Below are positions 32,541-41,230 of a stretch of 64,000 nt of DNA, one piece after another. The DNA is taken from NCBI GenBank assembly GCA_951812585.1, contig OX638318.1, positions 1,689,058-1,753,057 on the forward strand, in the 5' to 3' direction. This stretch comes from Rhodothermales bacterium. GTDB taxonomy: Bacteria > Bacteroidota > Rhodothermia > Rhodothermales > Bin80. The position numbers and the translations under genes are program-made. Numbering within the stretch: position 1 is the first letter of the stretch; every line of letters begins with the position of its first letter. Below the pieces are notes generated by a model. It saw only the letters and a program-made list of their open reading frames with translations. It made no database searches and was not told the origin of the DNA.

Positions 32541-34008
32541 AGGGCTGATTCGTGAGCAGCATGGCGAGGCGGTCGATGCCGACGCCGAGGCCTGCCGTCG
32601 GCGGCATGCCGTACTCAAGGGCACGCAAGTAGTCCTCGTCGATTTGCATGGCTTCCATGTCGCCTTGGGCACGCAGGCGATATTGCTCTTCGAAGCGGGC
32701 GCGCTGATCTTCCGGGTCGTTGAGCTCACTGAAAGCGTTGCACACCTCTTTGCCGTTGCAGATTACCTCAAACCGTTCCACCAGTCCGGGCACTGTGCGG
32801 TGGCGTTTTGCCAGCGGGCTCAGGGCTACCGGATAGTCAATCATGAACGTGGGCTGCGTAAAATGGGGCTCGACAAAGGTGCTGACGATCGCGTCCAGAA
32901 TCTTGCCCTCGCCCATGGCTTGGTCCACCTCCAAGCCAAGGGCTTGTGCGGCTTTCTGCAGCGTGCCGCGATCAGCGCCATACAGGTCATGTCCGGTGTG
33001 TTCCTCTATGGCTTGGAACATCGGTATCCGCGGCCACGGCCTGGCAAATGATATTTCCTTTCCGTCGACCGGTATGGTAGCGGTGCCGTGAAGCGCCAGC
33101 GCTACGCCTTCGATCATCTCCTCAACCAAGTCCATCATCCACTCGTAGTCCTTAAAGGCCACGTAGAGTTCCAGCATGGTGAACTCCGGATTGTGATACC
33201 GGCTTAATCCTTCGTTGCGAAAGTCTTTGGCTATCTCGTAAACGCCGTCAAAGCCGCCCACAATCAGGCGCTTCAGGTAGAGTTCATCCGCGATGCGCAA
33301 GAAGAACTGCATGCCCAGCGCGTGGTGGTGTGTCACAAAGGGGCGCGCCGTGGCCCCGCCATAGAGCGGCTGCAGCGCAGGGGTTTCTACCTCCACATAG
33401 CCGCGTGCGTCCAGGAAGCGACGCAGCGCCGTCACCATGCGGGCCCGCTGCCTGAAGACCTCACGCACTGCAGGGTTGACGACCAGGTCCACATAGCGCT
33501 GACGGTACCGGAATTCCTTGTCGGTCACCTCGTCATACACGGTTCCGTCCTGCTCCTTGACCGTGGGCAGCGGGCGCAGACTCTTGGTGAGCAGCACCAG
33601 GGTCTTTGCGTGCACGGTAATCTCTCCACGCCCCGTGCGAAACACAAAGCCGCTGATGCCCACGATATCGCCGATATGCAGAAGCCGCTTGAAGACCTCG
33701 TTGTAAAAGCCTTCCGGCAGGTCATCGCGTCGCACGTAGACCTGCATGCGCCCGCTTGCATCCTGCAGGTCGAAGAAAGAGGCCTTACCCATGATGCGCC
33801 TGGACATCATGCGTCCAGCCAGCGCAACGCGATAAGACTGCCTCCCGTGCTGCGCGTCGTCAAAGGTGGCTAGAATCTCTGCGATGGACGTGTCTACGTC
33901 CCACTGATACGCGTACGGATTGACGCCGCGCTCATCCAAGGCTCGCCGCGCAGCTCGTCGCGCCGCTTCCTGATCCGACAACGCACGAGGCGCAGTCACA
34001 GCACGCAT
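32497..34008 (-). CDS. lysS: Lysyl-tRNA synthetase, class II
   Basis: Charges tRNA-Lys. 503 residues: N-terminal OB-fold anticodon domain (YRVALAGRMMSRRIMGKASFF), then the class II core with motif 1, motif 2 (FRNEGLSRYHNPEFTMLE) and motif 3 (GLGVGIDRLAMLL), and the lysine-specific NGKEVCNAFSELNDP. Length and motifs are normal. It converges on queG with a 44-base 3' overlap. Upstream lies decayed DNA, including a tRNA-like relic. Confidence 0.96.
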   Translation of the reverse strand: MRAVTAPRALSDQEAARRAARRALDERGVNPYAYQWDVDTSIAEILATFDDAQHGRQSYRVALAGRMMSRRIMGKASFFDLQDASGRMQVYVRRDDLPEGFYNEVFKRLLHIGDIVGISGFVFRTGRGEITVHAKTLVLLTKSLRPLPTVKEQDGTVYDEVTDKEFRYRQRYVDLVVNPAVREVFRQRARMVTALRRFLDARGYVEVETPALQPLYGGATARPFVTHHHALGMQFFLRIADELYLKRLIVGGFDGVYEIAKDFRNEGLSRYHNPEFTMLELYVAFKDYEWMMDLVEEMIEGVALALHGTATIPVDGKEISFARPWPRIPMFQAIEEHTGHDLYGADRGTLQKAAQALGLEVDQAMGEGKILDAIVSTFVEPHFTQPTFMIDYPVALSPLAKRHRTVPGLVERFEVICNGKEVCNAFSELNDPEDQRARFEEQYRLRAQGDMEAMQIDEDYLRALEYGMPPTAGLGVGIDRLAMLLTNQPSIRDVILFPLLRPA

Positions 34009-34142
34009 ATGGCTTGGGGCCCGATCTCCATGGGCCTGACTTCACAGCCTCGTCCCGCTAGAAGTTTGCCGCCGAAAAATCCTGAGGCGGTGGCCATGCT
34101 GCTTTTCGTATGGAAGAGCGTAATCGTGATCACAGTAGGTAC

Positions 34143-34204
34143 TCAGCCAACCGCCGGATCGTCTAACGAATAGGGGCCATGCGGGTTCGATTCCGCGGCC
34201 ATTG
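34143..34204 (+). pseudogene. tRNA-like relic (D-arm and T-arm without anticodon arm)
   Basis: The plus strand reads ...GATCGTCTAACGAATAGG followed shortly by GCGGGTTCGATTCCGC and, at the end, TTGGC that could pair with GCCAA at 34143-34147. GTCGTCTAACGG-TTAGG and CGGGTTCGATTCCCG are typical of tRNA-Glu-type genes, but only about 62 bases separate the ends, no anticodon stem-loop is present and the T stem has a mismatch. I read it as a deleted tRNA gene, or a chance likeness. Confidence 0.25.
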
Positions 34205-34289
34205 GCAGCACAGGGTCGGCCAACCGCCGCGAGGCACCAAGGCCGACCTTGTTCCAAGAGGCAGATTCCCGACTCATCCGTGCGCTGCA

Positions 34290-34585
34290 CGCCGCATCGC
34301 ATCCAGGCCGACTGCGCGCGCCGCTTGAAGGAGTCGGTCGCGACGCGCGGCAGTCTGACCGCAATGCACTGGTCGACTTCTTCTCCGGTATGCTTGATCT
34401 TCTGACCCAAGCGCTGCAGCGCGTCGTCTTCGACTGTTTTCGCCGGTGCATACTCCGTCTCAATAGCAACGGTGAGCCCGCCCACATGGGATACGACGAT
34501 ATCCGGCTGCTTCATCTTTTCCACAAACACATGGGACTGCCCAGCACCAACCCTCCACCCTGGAAGCTGATTCGCTCAAAACCGG
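34290..34585 (-). pseudogene. Fragment of a PD-(D/E)XK-like nuclease-associated protein
   Basis: On the minus strand, just after a TGA near 34588, the frame reads QLPGWRVGAGQSHVFVEKMK, then QPDIVVSHVGG, VAIETEYAPAKTVEDDALQRLG and GEEVDQCIAVRLP. The PD...ExE spacing resembles a PD-(D/E)XK core, and the pattern recalls uncharacterised proteins seen beside DNA methylases or restriction systems. No start codon fits the upstream part, and downstream residues to 34042 lose any family character and cross the tRNA-like relic. It is most likely a broken remnant. Function is not assigned. Confidence 0.45.
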
Positions 34586-34588
34586 GTA

Positions 34589-34891
34589 CCGCTGACCTGT
34601 ACGCCTCCCTGCCCATGGCCATGGCCATGCACCGAATGCTCACCGCCAATCAGCTTGAACTTGGCCTCCGAAAACCCCTTTTTCGGGCAAGCACTACATA
34701 GTGCATGCATAGTGCAGGGAAGCGGGCTGCGAAGCTCGTGCAGCCTTGGCCGCTGATGCGGAGCGTGTGGCTGCGAGCAGCACGGCATCCCATGCGTAGC
34801 ACATGAAGGGGCTCCGGCTGAGAAGCACTTGCCCAGTCAGAATGGTGCTGCGGTTTAATCCCCGTTATACAGTGGCGCGTCTTAAGCGGCG
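34589..34891. other. Gene-free stretch between the nuclease-like remnant and the PPIase gene
   Basis: About 300 bases with only short frames on either strand (for example 34576-34788 minus). I see no conserved motif. The bases 34009-34142 before lysS are likewise empty and should hold the lysS promoter, for which I found no clear consensus. Confidence 0.35.
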
Positions 34892-35749
34892 TTACTTCCC
34901 GTAGTCATACAGCGGACGCACGGTCATCGGCACATCTTCGATTGGCCGGTTGGGCGGCTGCCGGTAGTTGCCCGTAGTCGGCGTGGCGGCAATCGCGTCC
35001 AGTACATCGAAACCTTCTACAAGCTCGCCAAAGACGGTGTAGGAATCATCCAGAAACGGTGTGCCGGCATTCGAGGTGTAAAACGTGCGCCGTTCAGCCG
35101 TGATCGAAAACTCAGGGTTCTCCTGCCGGGCCTGCAATTCCAGCTGGTCCAGCTCATCGTCAGTCCACTGCCTGCCATGGACTATATAGAACTGGCTACC
35201 GCTCGAGCGGCGCTCGGGGTTGACTTGATCCCCTTGCCGTGCCGCCGCCAATGCGCCGCGTTTGTGGATCAGCCGTGCATCAAACTCCGCTTCAATAGTA
35301 TAGCCCGGTCCGCCGCCGCCATCATTGTTCGGATCGTCGTCCTTGGAGTTGGGGTCGCCCCCCTGAATCATGAACCCGTTCATTACGCGGTGGAACAACG
35401 TGCCACTTAGAACGCCCTCTGCAACGAGCTTTCTGAAGTTGTCGCGGTGGCCCGGCGTTTCGTCGTACAGGTGCACGACCATCCGCCCCATCGGCGTGGT
35501 GATCTCGTAGTAGTTTGTCACATCAGGCGGGGTTGGTGCGGGCACTTCGGTAACAGCCTCTTGGGCGGCATCGGGCAACGCTTCGTCCTGTGCAGCATCG
35601 GATGCGGCTTCGTCCTGTGCAGCCGACGCACTCGTATCCTGCTGCGTTAGTTCAGGCGCGACGGCGTCTACCTGCTCACCGGCAGGTCGCTGACATGCGG
35701 CCAGCAGAGCCAGCACTGCCATCATCAACAAGTGTCCGCTATGACTCAT
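34892..35749 (-). CDS. Lipoprotein cyclophilin-type peptidyl-prolyl isomerase
   Basis: Folds proteins in the cell envelope by proline isomerisation. I chose ATG at 35749 (285 aa), which gives a lipoprotein signal with lipobox LLAAC at Cys19; the frame extends upstream without family sequence. After an acidic Ala/Asp/Gln repeat linker (about 35-85), the cyclophilin domain shows NFRKLVAEGVLSGTLFHRV, GFMIQGGDP and SGSQFYIV. The insertion of about 35 residues after SQFYIV (WTDDELDQLELQ...) is common in bacterial lipoprotein forms. Its start overlaps the upstream gene by 11 bases. Confidence 0.88.
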   Translation of the reverse strand: MSHSGHLLMMAVLALLAACQRPAGEQVDAVAPELTQQDTSASAAQDEAASDAAQDEALPDAAQEAVTEVPAPTPPDVTNYYEITTPMGRMVVHLYDETPGHRDNFRKLVAEGVLSGTLFHRVMNGFMIQGGDPNSKDDDPNNDGGGGPGYTIEAEFDARLIHKRGALAAARQGDQVNPERRSSGSQFYIVHGRQWTDDELDQLELQARQENPEFSITAERRTFYTSNAGTPFLDDSYTVFGELVEGFDVLDAIAATPTTGNYRQPPNRPIEDVPMTVRPLYDYGK

Positions 35750-36137
35750 CAGTCCACTGCTTAAGATTGTTGTCAAAATAGCGGAGCACTGCGCGTTGCA
35801 GCATCCGTTCTTCGGCCTCGGGAGACAAATCCGCGGGCAACGGTGATCGAAGCTCCCAGATCCAATGGCCGTTGTTTTCCATGCCGACGCGCTCGTAGTA
35901 TCCAAGCGTTTCCAGCGCGCTGTAGGTACCTTCAAGCACCAGTTGCTCTTTCCTGGCCTTGTCCAGATCCGACAGGTACCCGTGGCCCAGCTCCTGTATG
36001 CCGATCAGGAAAAGGATGCCTTCGAGGTCCGGCTCCCTGCCGAAACGGTTGAAGGTCCACCGCTGAAGCATTGCCCACCGCGCGCAGAGCGCGTCGTCTT
36101 TGCGCGCGGTGGGAATCGTTCCTGGACTCGACGCCAT
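35739..36137 (-). CDS. Conserved small protein of unknown function
   Basis: 132 residues from ATG at 36137 (MASSPGTIPTARKDDALCARW); the longer frame to 36248 adds only low-complexity basic residues. It is soluble, acidic and mostly helical, with the striking segment LEGILFLIGIQELGHGYL followed by KARKEQLVLEGTYSALETLGYYE. I do not recognise the family. The 3' end overlaps the lipoprotein PPIase start by 11 bases, so the two form an operon. It may be a small conserved protein of this phylum. Confidence 0.6.
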   Translation of the reverse strand: MASSPGTIPTARKDDALCARWAMLQRWTFNRFGREPDLEGILFLIGIQELGHGYLSDLDKARKEQLVLEGTYSALETLGYYERVGMENNGHWIWELRSPLPADLSPEAEERMLQRAVLRYFDNNLKQWTDES

Positions 36138-36280
36138 GGCTGCGTAGAGTGGGTACAAGCGTGCTGCACAGCCAACGGCGCGAGGCCTTACTTTGTTTCT
36201 GCGCTGCGCCATTCTGGGCGCCCGATGGAACCACTTGCGCACCTGCATGCTACAAGTCCGCGTACCAACTGTTTATTCTG

Positions 36281-38587
36281 ATGCTTAAGATCGTTGTCAC
36301 CTCGCTGCTTCTTGTCCTTGCGGCACAAACCGCCGATGCCCAGCGCTTTGGGGGTGCTGTCGCAGCAACTGGGAACGAGGTATTCGTAGGGGAAACCGCC
36401 AACATGAGTTTCCCTGCTGAGGTCTACATATACAGCCGCACGGCCGGCTGGGCCGAATCGGGTCGTCTGAGCGTCTCTGACGAGGCGGACCGGTTCGGCA
36501 GCGCGCTGGCTGTCTCTGCGAATGTGCTTCTGGTCGGTGCCAGCCGGGCGAATGCCGAAACAGGCGCAGTCCATGTGTTCCACCGGGCCGATGATGGCAC
36601 ATGGAACCACGCGGGCGCACTTACGGCTTCCGACGGGGCCGAGGGCGACCAGTTCGGCAGCAGCATCGCCTTTGATGGCAGCACGGCCCTGGTAGCGGCG
36701 CTGGGAAAAGGTGATGGTGCAGTCTACGTGTTCGCAATGGACGAGAACGGTGCCTTTGCAGAGACGGAGATGCTCACAGTCGACGAATCCGCCGGCTTTG
36801 GATCGGTCATGGCGGTGCAGAACGGGGTGGCGCTTTTCGGCGTGCCGGGCCATGATGAAAGCCGCGGCATTGTGTATGCCTTTGCGCTGCACGAAGGTCA
36901 GTTTGTCCAGACTGGAAGCCTGGAGCCGGATGCAGGCGTGGAGGGTGGCCGTTTTGGCTCCTCTGTGGCGCTGCATGGAGAGATGGCCTTCGTGGGAATG
37001 CCGTTTGTTGCGCAGCGCCAAGGCGCTGTGCTGGTCTATCAGAAAGGTGAAGCGGGTGCTTTTGAAGCACTGCCTGAGCTGCGGGCCTTTGAACCGCAAC
37101 GCGGCGCACAGTTTGGTGCCAGTCTGGCCTTCGTCGATGATGTCCTGTGGGTTGGGTCGCCCGGCGAAAACCAGCGCAGCGGCGCGTTGTACCGCTTTGA
37201 GCGCGATCAGAGCAGCTGGGGCGGCGCGCAGCGGCAGCTGAGCGGCGCTGCGCCCAGGGGGGCAGGCTTTGGCACAACGCTAGCCATCGCCTCGGATGTG
37301 GCCGTAATTGGCGCCACCGGGGTGGACCGGCGGGAAGGCGCTGCGGTGATTCTGGTGCAGACAACAGAATGGGAAGAGCAAGGCATGGTGGTCAACGACA
37401 TAAGGAGCTTCGATCCCGTGCTCGGTGCCGAGGTGCAGTGCGCGCAAGGTGAAGCACGCGGATGGGACTGCGACCAGATTGACCTGGTCTCCTTCCTGCC
37501 GACACACCAGTTGGGCGGCGGGCGCGGCACGATGTCCAATGATGTCTGGGGCTGGACGGATCCGGCCACAGGCCATGAGTACGCGCTGGTCGGGCGCTCT
37601 GACGGGACGGCGTTTGTCGATATCACCGACCCAGAAACGCCCCTGTTCGTTGGCGACTTGCCCATGACGCCGGGCGCGCGCGCGAGCGTATGGCGCGATA
37701 TCAAGGTGTACAAAGACCACGCGTTCATCGTGGCCGACGGCGCGGGCGAACATGGCATGCAAGTCATTGACCTGACGCAGCTGCGCACTTTGGACAAAAT
37801 GCCCGCATCGTTTGAGCCAACGGTGCACTATACAGGGATCCACAGCGCGCACAACATCGTCATCAACGAAGACACCGGATACGCCTTTGCGGTCGGCGCC
37901 AGCGGGGGCGGACAGACCTGCGGCGGCGGTCTGCACATGATCAACATCCAAGATCCTGCAGCACCCGCATTTGCGGGGTGCTTCGCGGATCCCACCACCG
38001 GGCGGCGCAAGACCGGCTATTCACACGATGCGCAATGCGTCGTTTACCATGGCCCAGATGCGGAGCACCAAGGCAAGGAAATATGCATCGGCTCCAACGA
38101 AACCGCGCTGAGCATTTCTGATGTGACAGACAAAGACAATCCTGTGGCGCTGGCGATGGCCGTATACCCAAAGGTGGCCTATGCACATCAGGGCTGGCTG
38201 ACCGATGATCATACCTTCTTCTACATGAACGATGAAGGCGACGAGCCGCAGCAGCTGGTGGAGGGCACGCGCACGCTCGTGTGGGACTTCACCGACCTGG
38301 ATGACCCTGTCCTGGTGAACGAGTACATCGCCAAGACGACCACCACGGACCATAACCTCTACATCAAGGGGAACCTGATGTACCAGGCGAACTATGGCAG
38401 CGGCCTGCGCATTCTAGACATCACCACGCCGGAGAACCCTGTGGAGGTAGGCTTTTTTGACACCACGCCGGGCGAGGGCGGCGGTGGGGCCTGGAGCACC
38501 TATCCGTACTTTGAAAGCGGCGCGATTATCGTGACCAGCATGGGTGAGGGGCTGTTTGTCTTGAAACAGCGCCCCGCCGACATATAG
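36281..38587 (+). CDS. Secreted beta-propeller plus choice-of-anchor B protein
   Basis: A 768-residue extracellular protein from ATG at 36281 (signal peptide ending ADA-Q). Residues about 25-350 consist of some seven FG-GAP-like repeats, each with a core such as DRFGSALAVSANVLLVGASR and GAVHVFHR. The second half (about 370-765) is a choice-of-anchor B/LVIVD-repeat domain: THQLGGGRGTMSNDVWGWTD, VDITDPETPLFVGDLP, WRDIKVYKDHAFIVADG, HGMQVIDLTQLR, HNIVINEDTGYAF and SYGSGLRILDIT-like NYGSGLRILDIT. Such proteins are common in Rhodothermia. The natural ligand or enzymatic role is unknown. Divergent from the 132-residue gene, with 143 bases between. Confidence 0.82.
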   Translation: MLKIVVTSLLLVLAAQTADAQRFGGAVAATGNEVFVGETANMSFPAEVYIYSRTAGWAESGRLSVSDEADRFGSALAVSANVLLVGASRANAETGAVHVFHRADDGTWNHAGALTASDGAEGDQFGSSIAFDGSTALVAALGKGDGAVYVFAMDENGAFAETEMLTVDESAGFGSVMAVQNGVALFGVPGHDESRGIVYAFALHEGQFVQTGSLEPDAGVEGGRFGSSVALHGEMAFVGMPFVAQRQGAVLVYQKGEAGAFEALPELRAFEPQRGAQFGASLAFVDDVLWVGSPGENQRSGALYRFERDQSSWGGAQRQLSGAAPRGAGFGTTLAIASDVAVIGATGVDRREGAAVILVQTTEWEEQGMVVNDIRSFDPVLGAEVQCAQGEARGWDCDQIDLVSFLPTHQLGGGRGTMSNDVWGWTDPATGHEYALVGRSDGTAFVDITDPETPLFVGDLPMTPGARASVWRDIKVYKDHAFIVADGAGEHGMQVIDLTQLRTLDKMPASFEPTVHYTGIHSAHNIVINEDTGYAFAVGASGGGQTCGGGLHMINIQDPAAPAFAGCFADPTTGRRKTGYSHDAQCVVYHGPDAEHQGKEICIGSNETALSISDVTDKDNPVALAMAVYPKVAYAHQGWLTDDHTFFYMNDEGDEPQQLVEGTRTLVWDFTDLDDPVLVNEYIAKTTTTDHNLYIKGNLMYQANYGSGLRILDITTPENPVEVGFFDTTPGEGGGGAWSTYPYFESGAIIVTSMGEGLFVLKQRPADI

Positions 38588-38717
38588 GTCAGAACATAGT
38601 CACACCCAGGCCCGGTTTGTTGGCCTATCACCTCGCCAGGCAAGATCTGGGCCATCACGGTCAGAACATAGTCACGCCCAAGCCCGGTTTGTTGAGCAGC
38701 TCCAGGCGGCCTTCACG
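38587..38717. repeat. Duplicated dgcA-tail sequence with internal 36-bp repeat
   Basis: The bases from about 38622 to 38717 repeat those at about 59699-59794 almost exactly (TATCACCTCGCCAGG, then GATCTGGGCCATCACGGTCAG, the dgcA stop and its last 18 codons). Within this copy, a 36-bp unit starting GGTCAGAACATAGTCAC occurs twice, at 38587-38622 and 38659-38694. The dgcA end at 59736 is the third occurrence. This is a segmental duplication of a gene 3' end. Confidence 0.85.
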
Positions 38718-38948
38718 CAGCCAGACTTCCATCCGGAGCGCAAAGTCGCCGTAGGACTTATCGGTCGCCAGGAAGGTGTTTGGGGTACCCATGATTGTGG
38801 TACCAACAATGGCGCCGTCCTTAGCGACATATGGGGCCGATCTATTCAGAACCGTCCAACCGTGGAGCGAATTGTTTGGCACGAGGTCAACCCAGGCATC
38901 TTCTTGTCCGACAGCGAGCTGCGGAAGTGCAGCCGAAAAGCATAACAC
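38661..38948 (-). pseudogene. Truncated DUF1080 (3-keto-disaccharide hydrolase-like) N terminus fused to the dgcA tail
   Basis: The 95-residue frame begins with a partial signal-like MLCFSAALPQLAVGQ and then DUF1080-type sequence (WVDLVPNNSLHGWTV, VAKDGAIVGTT, PNTFLATDKSYGDFALRMEVWL). Normally this domain continues for another 130 residues. Here it switches after EVWL to RLELLNKPGLGVTM, the exact tail of the dipeptide-epimerase-like dgcA at 59.7 kb. It is a chimeric remnant made by a rearrangement next to an IS. Whether the short fusion is expressed is unknown; a functional enzyme is unlikely. Confidence 0.7.
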
Positions 38949-38994
38949 CGCAATGACTTAGGGTCCGAAGCATAGCGTAGCAGAGTAACGGGGG

Positions 38995-39014
38995 ATGCCC
39001 AAACAGTTTGGTTT
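38995..39014 (+). pseudogene. 5' fragment of a small gene split by the composite transposon
   Basis: ATG CCC AAA CAG TTT GGT TT at 38995-39014, preceded by GGGGG, is cut by the left IS copy. Removing the transposon joins it in frame to the sequence after 42870 to give MPKQFGLEERAAKDGDYE (Gly or Asp at position 6, depending on which target copy is kept). It is a short but coherent start; see the 3' fragment at 42863-43057. Confidence 0.5.
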
Positions 39015-39087
39015 GGTGGTTATATAGTTAACTGAAGCATTTTTTCCGATCGGCCGCATAGAGGGGATACACCAGATCGGGGAATTC

Positions 39088-40026
39088 ATGGCGGTTAAAT
39101 CGGGGCCTGGACGCAGGTATCGCAAGGGAATCAGCATGGCCAAACTGGCCGAAATGTTTCCGGATGAGCAGGCGGCCGTCCTGTGGCTCGAGGCTGTGAT
39201 TTGACCGGACGGTCGTCTGTGCCCGCGCTGCAAGGGCACAGACACGTATGCGGGCACACACAGGCCAATGCCGTACCGATGCCGTCCGTGCAAGCGGTTC
39301 TTCTCGGTGCGCACAGGTACCGCATTGGCCAGTAGCCGGCTGCCGTTGAAGAAGTGGGTATGGGCCATTTATCTTGAAATGACCTCCCTGAAGGGCGTCT
39401 CCAGCATGAAGCTCCACCGCGACCTCGATGGGACGCAGACTACGGCCTGGTTCATGTTGCAGCGCGTACGGGCCGCCTTTGCGCCCCTGCTGGCCGCTGC
39501 GTTCGAGGGACCGGTGGAGGCCGACGAAGCGTACGGGGGTGGCTTGGAGAAAAACAAGCACGAGCACAGGAAGCAGAAAGCCGGACGCGGGCCGGTAGTC
39601 AAGACGGCGGTGGCCGGCCTGAAAGACCGTGCAAGCGGGCAGATTCGGGCCGAAGTGGTAGAGAGCACGAATGCAGCGACCTTACAGCCGTTCGTCTACG
39701 ATAACACCTCGGCACAACGGTCTACACCGATGAGGCACACGCCTACTAAGGGCATGCTTGGGATGCAGCACGAAACCGTCAAGCACTCGGTCGGCGGGTG
39801 GGTCAATGGCATGGCGCACACGAACGGGCTGGAGTCATTCTGGAGCATGTTCAAGCGGGCGTATCATGGTAGGTACCACCACTGGAGCAAGAAGCACGTG
39901 CACCGCTACGGGCACCAGTTTGCGGGCAAGCACAACGTACGCACAATGGATACGCTGGAGCAAAGGCAGCACGTCGTGGCTGGTATGGTGGGCAAACGGC
40001 TCATGTACGCTACGCTGACAGCGTAG
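39088..40026 (+). pseudogene. IS1595 transposase, copy A (nonsense and compensated frameshift)
   Basis: From ATG at 39088 the frame meets TGA at 39202-39204 (codon 39), where copy B has TGG. After it, the zinc-ribbon (CPRCKGTDTYAG, PYRCRPCKRFFSVRTGTA) and DDE_Tnp_IS1595 domain follow, with first catalytic Asp in VEADEAYGGG. At TCGGCACAACGG (about 39709) the frame slips by one base, so the second Asp block (VYTDEAHAYKG in the other frame) is misread; an extra T at 39747 restores the frame for HTNGLESFWSMFKRAY. The main open part is 39268-40026. The missing second Asp makes it inactive. Confidence 0.8.
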
Positions 40027-40076
40027 CGTTGTGCACCAACTCAGTGGATCAATGCATACGGACACAGGACACTGAA

Positions 40077-40265
40077 ATGACAAGAGACGACCGGCAGGAG
40101 CGCAAGCGTAAGCGCTTGCAGGACACGTGGGGCAACACGCCAGCGGCGAATCCGCGCTACGGCGGGCTAACGATACAGGAAGCTACGCGGCAGTTCTTGA
40201 AGGGCGGGAGGCCGGAGGCATCGAAGGCCAAGCCCGCCGCCCAGAATGAAGTAAGCTTCAGTTAA
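40077..40265 (+). CDS. Small passenger protein of the IS1595 element, copy A
   Basis: 62 residues from ATG at 40077 (MTRDDRQERKRKRLQDTWGN), rich in Arg/Lys at the N terminus, then NPRYGGLTIQEATRQFLKGG. No signal or membrane segment. The same ORF is open in all three IS copies here, with mostly single residue changes, although the transposase is broken in each. The TAA stop sits inside the right inverted repeat. The function is unknown; nucleic-acid binding is a guess from charge. Confidence 0.6.
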   Translation: MTRDDRQERKRKRLQDTWGNTPAANPRYGGLTIQEATRQFLKGGRPEASKAKPAAQNEVSFS

Positions 40266-40446
40266 TTATATAATCGTCAATAATTTCGCACTGCACAGTG
40301 GGCGCTCGTGGAGGGAGTAGCGTCCCATCCTTCCAGTCGAAAAGTGCCGCAGCGGTTCTGACGTGCTCCACACCCTTGTCTGTGCGCGGATATCTCAGGC
40401 TGCGTGCGACATGCCTTGCCCGCCGGGCATGTCCCTCATTCGCGGC

Positions 40447-41160
40447 TTAGGATCTTTCCGATAATGTCGATGCATGCGTGGGCGATTTGCCATGCGTGTG
40501 ACGCGGCAGTGGTCGACCAGTCTTCCTTCGGATACGTACGTTCCACCAGATGATTAGCGGAGTGATGGCGACTGTGGGCAGAATCCATGCCAGCCACGCC
40601 GGGTCCGTGTCTACGTTTACAACGAATACGGCGGTAACGGTGCTGATGGTACCGGCGAGCATATTGGTAAGGTGCCGGCTGATGCGCTTGGTCCCAGACG
40701 GTCTCTGCCCGCTAGTGATAGTGAGTCGAAAATAGTATCGAGTGTCATTGAGGCTCAAGGCCACCGCGATGGCACCGAGTAAGAGCATGGTGACCCAGTG
40801 CTCGTTGCTGTCACCGGCAAGGGTGATTCCATAGCCCCACATCGCCAAGCCTGTTACTCCCATTGTTGCGGCAGCGGACCAGTCCAACCGTTGAGGGCTC
40901 CCTCGACGGTTGCGAGCAAAGCGCCAACCGGCGAAAACCAGGTAGAAGCTGAATACGGCTATCAGCAGTAGGAATACGTTTGAACCGAGTACTGCCAGCG
41001 GTACTGCGGTAAGAAATATCACAGTCATTGCGGAGGCGTAGATTCTTCCCGCCAGTACGTGATGACGCCTGCCTTTCGCTGTGACTAGCGCGATCACCGC
41101 CATAAGCAGGGCGACCGATCCTGATGTAATGTGTATGACCAGCAATAAATTGAATACCAT
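40447..41160 (-). CDS. DUF2306 multipass membrane protein
   Basis: 237 residues with about seven hydrophobic helices, beginning with LLLVIHITSGSVALLMAVIAL and HHVLAGRIYASAMTVIFLTAVPLAV, the HVLAGRIY pattern of DUF2306. The function of this family is not established. It lies 150 bases downstream of a PadR-type regulator gene on the same strand, between two IS copies, so it is probably the regulated cargo. The C terminus is basic and His-rich (RKTGRPLPRHTHGK). Confidence 0.72.
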   Translation of the reverse strand: MVFNLLLVIHITSGSVALLMAVIALVTAKGRRHHVLAGRIYASAMTVIFLTAVPLAVLGSNVFLLLIAVFSFYLVFAGWRFARNRRGSPQRLDWSAAATMGVTGLAMWGYGITLAGDSNEHWVTMLLLGAIAVALSLNDTRYYFRLTITSGQRPSGTKRISRHLTNMLAGTISTVTAVFVVNVDTDPAWLAWILPTVAITPLIIWWNVRIRRKTGRPLPRHTHGKSPTHASTLSERS

Positions 41161-41230
41161 CAGACGAAGGCCTCCAATGGGATGACTAGGATGACAGAGG
41201 AGTAAGATCGTAGCCTGGTAGAGGTGGCCA

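Larger units (their letters stand above)
39015..40278 (+). mobile_element. IS1595-family element, copy A
   Basis: Bounded by imperfect inverted repeats: the left end GGTGGTTATATAGTTAACTG mirrors the right end when reverse-complemented (GACGATTATATAATTAACTG), extending into AAGC. About 1264 bases. It encodes a transposase with DDE_Tnp_IS1595/ISXO2-like sequence, broken by a stop and by a compensated frameshift, and a 62-codon passenger ORF whose stop lies in the right inverted repeat. Confidence 0.8.

Noticed and set aside
34150-34200. Functional tRNA gene
   Set aside because: The spacing between D-arm-like and T-arm-like parts leaves no anticodon arm, and acceptor pairing is only five bases.
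34214-34248. GGTCGGCC...GGCCGACC inverted repeat as a terminator
   Set aside because: The loop is 19 bases, there is no T-run, and it lies inside a decayed gene.
34202-34701. Plus-strand frames in the lysS-PPIase interval
   Set aside because: They run antisense to the better-supported nuclease-like remnant and have no conserved features.
39709-39720. Programmed -1 frameshift site in the IS transposase
   Set aside because: TCGGCACAACGG has no slippery heptamer and copy A carries a compensating insertion, so a simple ancestral one-base loss is more likely. Kept only as an alternative in the findings.
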